Assembly (NCBI GenBank): GCA_031270395.1
Contig: JAISXU010000023.1
Location: forward strand, 1-33,166
Source of the DNA: Oscillospiraceae bacterium
Lineage (GTDB): Bacteria > Bacillota > Clostridia > Oscillospirales > Oscillospiraceae
Direction of reading: 5' to 3'
DNA length: 33,166 nucleotides
Part shown: positions 31,674 through 33,166 of the stretch, one piece after another
How the letters are laid out: each line of letters opens with the position of its first letter
How positions within the stretch are numbered: position 1 is the stretch's first letter
The notes under the pieces: generated by a model
Databases searched by the model: none
Told to the model about the DNA's origin: nothing
What the model saw: only the letters and a program-made list of their open reading frames with translations
Position numbers and translations under genes: made by a program

Positions 31674-32522
31674 ATGCGGTATGAGTGCCACGGACATATA
31701 ATGCTCGACGGAATGAACTACAGAGCCGCCGCCGCGCGTCACAAAAACGGCGTGGACGAAGACGCCGTGCGCCGCGCGCTGTCGCTGTGCGCCGCGCACG
31801 GCGTCACATTTTACCGCGACGGCGGCGACAAGCTCATGGTGTCCGCGTTCGCAAAGAAAATAGCCGGTGAATACGGGATAGACTACCGAACCCCGGTATT
31901 CATGATATATAAAAAAGGTCTGTACGGAGAGATGTTCGGAAACGCTTTCGAGAGCGCCGCGGAATACCGCGCGCTCGTGCGGACGGCGCTCAGGGCGGGC
32001 GCGGACTTTATCAAGCTCGCCGTATCGGGCATTATGGATTTGCGCGGCGACGGCGCGGTAACGGGTTCGGCGCTGTCCGAAAGCGAGCTGCACGAGGCGA
32101 TTGCCGCGGCGCACGGCGAGGGCTTGGCCGTGATGGCCCACGTAAACGGCGCCTCCGCAATAAAGGCGGCGCTCAGGGCGGGCGCGGACAGCATTGAACA
32201 CGGATATTGGCCGGACGGCGAGACGACGGATACACTGATACGGGAGGGCGCGGTCTGGGTTCCGACGCGCGCCGCGGTGCACAACCTCGCGGCGGCGGGC
32301 ACGTACGACGGGACCGTCCTCCGGGCGGTACTGGCGGCGCAAGAGGAACAGCTGCGACGGGCATACGCGGACGGCGCGCTCATCGCCTCCGGCAGCGACT
32401 GCGGAGCGCTGTCAGTACCACAGGGCGCCGGAACACGCGACGAATACAGGCTGCTGGCTGAAATGGGAATAGACCCGGAGAGGGGCAACGCGCATATCGC
32501 CCGCGTGTTCCGGCGCGTGTGA
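31674..32522 (+). CDS. Compact amidohydrolase-family protein
   Basis: A 282-aa protein with the metal-ligand set of the amidohydrolase superfamily, closest to imidazolonepropionase/prolidase-like members. It has HxH near the start (His6, His8), Lys in DFIKLAVSG, His in VMAHVNG, His in SIEHGYW and Asp in ASGSDCGAL. It starts directly at the HxH strand, so it lacks the usual N-terminal beta-sandwich half; this short form is seen in Clostridia proteins. It would be a cytoplasmic hydrolase of an amide, lactam or ester; the substrate is unknown. ATG 31674 is 5 nt after AAGGAG. It converges on the DtxR-type gene with a 23-nt gap. Confidence 0.85.
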   Translation: MRYECHGHIMLDGMNYRAAAARHKNGVDEDAVRRALSLCAAHGVTFYRDGGDKLMVSAFAKKIAGEYGIDYRTPVFMIYKKGLYGEMFGNAFESAAEYRALVRTALRAGADFIKLAVSGIMDLRGDGAVTGSALSESELHEAIAAAHGEGLAVMAHVNGASAIKAALRAGADSIEHGYWPDGETTDTLIREGAVWVPTRAAVHNLAAAGTYDGTVLRAVLAAQEEQLRRAYADGALIASGSDCGALSVPQGAGTRDEYRLLAEMGIDPERGNAHIARVFRRV

Positions 32523-32545
32523 ACCGGCGCGCGGCGGACGTTCCG

Positions 32546-32938
32546 CTACAGTATCGATACGAGTGTGCCGAGATGCGTGCTGTTTTTCATCGCCTCAAAC
32601 GTCTCGTCGCTGATGATGTGCTCCATGCGGCACGCGTCCTTAACGGCGACGGCGCGGTCTACACCGAGCGACATCAGCCAGTTTGATATGAACACGTGAC
32701 GCTCATACATCTTCTCCGCTATGAACTGTCCCTTATCGGTCAAGGTGATGTACATGTCGGTGTCCATTCTGACGTACCCGTTCTCGCGCAGATTCTTCAT
32801 CGCCACGCTGACGCTCGGCTTTGAATACTCCAGCTCATTGGCGATGTCGATTGACCGTACGACAGGATTTTTATAGCTCAGGATAAGTATCGTCTCGAGA
32901 TAGGTTTCCGCTGATTCTCTGATCTTCATTACTTTCAT
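32546..32938 (-). CDS. mntR: DtxR/MntR family metal-dependent regulator
   Basis: A 130-aa repressor. The winged-helix domain has SAETYLETILILSYKNPVVRSIDIANELEYSKPSVSVAMKNL in pattern, with the wing near YITLTDKG. The dimer and metal-binding domain includes GVDRAVAVKDACRMEHIISDETFEAM, with the ExxH-type metal ligands. The lack of an SH3-like C-terminal domain fits MntR (manganese) more than DtxR/IdeR (iron). ATG 32938 is chosen since GAGGTGG lies 6 nt upstream; ATG 32953 is in frame but precedes that site. No manganese transporter is in the window, so its target is elsewhere. Confidence 0.88.
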   Translation of the reverse strand: MKVMKIRESAETYLETILILSYKNPVVRSIDIANELEYSKPSVSVAMKNLRENGYVRMDTDMYITLTDKGQFIAEKMYERHVFISNWLMSLGVDRAVAVKDACRMEHIISDETFEAMKNSTHLGTLVSIL

Positions 32939-33004
32939 GCTTTTCCACCTCATGATTTTTTGCGATCCGGCGTCGATGATGGGCGCCGCCGCTGTGGTTG
33001 TACC

Positions 33005-33033
33005 AGTCTATCATATGTAAGTTAGGATGTCAA
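33005..33033 (-). promoter_or_regulatory. Promoter of the mntR-like gene
   Basis: On the - strand, TTGACA (complement of 33028-33033, consensus), a 17-nt spacer and TAGACT (complement of 33005-33010). I do not see a clear palindromic MntR box overlapping it. Confidence 0.7.
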
Positions 33034-33053
33034 ACTATAATTTTTAGGAATCA

Positions 33054-33159
33054 TTTCGTTTGCAAGCGCTTCGCGCTTACAAACGAGTTACGGGAGCTAG
33101 TTCTCGCGCTGCGGCGCTCGCAGAGTGTCAGTAGATGGAAATGAATTCCATCTACTGAC
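33054..33159 (-). repeat. Two-hairpin element, copy Y
   Basis: The second, inverted copy of 12196-12301. Hairpin 1 is at 33127-33159 (identical to copy X). Hairpin 2 is at 33056-33086, a 14-bp stem with loop GAA in which two base pairs are inverted relative to X, plus wobble changes. The element ends 20 nt before the -35 box of the mntR-like gene. Confidence 0.9.
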
Positions 33160-33166
33160 GGAGATA

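Overview
The window looks like a chromosomal segment of a GC-rich, flagellated, anaerobic Firmicute (class Clostridia). The evidence is the phosphate butyryltransferase/butyrate kinase pair, the accB-fabZ-accC-accD-accA order, a reverse rubrerythrin beside a PerR-type regulator, a Firmicutes-style flagellar operon with ylxF and flbD, many TTG starts, and strong AGGAGG-type ribosome binding sites. Despite the high GC content, ATA is the commonest Ile codon in at least accC.

Left part, + strand (1-12009): ptb and buk, normally adjacent, are separated by about 1.8 kb of more AT-rich DNA. That insert carries a secreted stalk-domain-like protein, a 142-aa protein and a 78-aa protein. A 122-bp duplication of the start of the 78-aa gene lies just after ptb, so the insert is bracketed by direct repeats. 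buk is followed closely by a complete acetyl-CoA carboxylase set plus fabZ, then a DnaC-type helicase loader overlapping a MATE exporter, then pyrE and a DUF169 protein.

Middle (12010-17640, + strand): a repeat-rich intergenic region with a good sigma-A-type promoter precedes a class A penicillin-binding protein. A hairpin-rich leader precedes a D-Ala-D-Ala carboxypeptidase. A PerR-like gene with its own promoter and operator follows, then reverse rubrerythrin. A strong bidirectional terminator (17637-17676) separates this from the convergent flagellar operon.

Right part, - strand (31303 down to 17688): transcribed in the order fliF-fliG-fliH-fliI-fliJ-ylxF-fliK-flgD-flgE-flbD-motA-motB-fliL-fliM-fliN from one promoter at 31359-31387. 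It encodes the MS ring, switch, export ATPase complex, hook assembly and stator. flgB, flgC, fliE and the export-gate genes fliOPQR are not here. fliJ has no ATG, GTG or TTG at its expected start and appears to begin at ACG. A MITE-like inverted-repeat element sits between fliK and ylxF.

Right end: a compact amidohydrolase (+) preceded by a 49-bp direct repeat, and a convergent DtxR/MntR-type regulator (-). The window ends in a second copy of a 106-nt two-hairpin element also found before the penicillin-binding protein gene. Both copies sit about 20 nt upstream of the -35 box of a promoter, in the same orientation relative to the gene, and their second hairpin shows compensatory base changes. 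This element and the cassette inside ptb-buk are the two most unusual things in the window.
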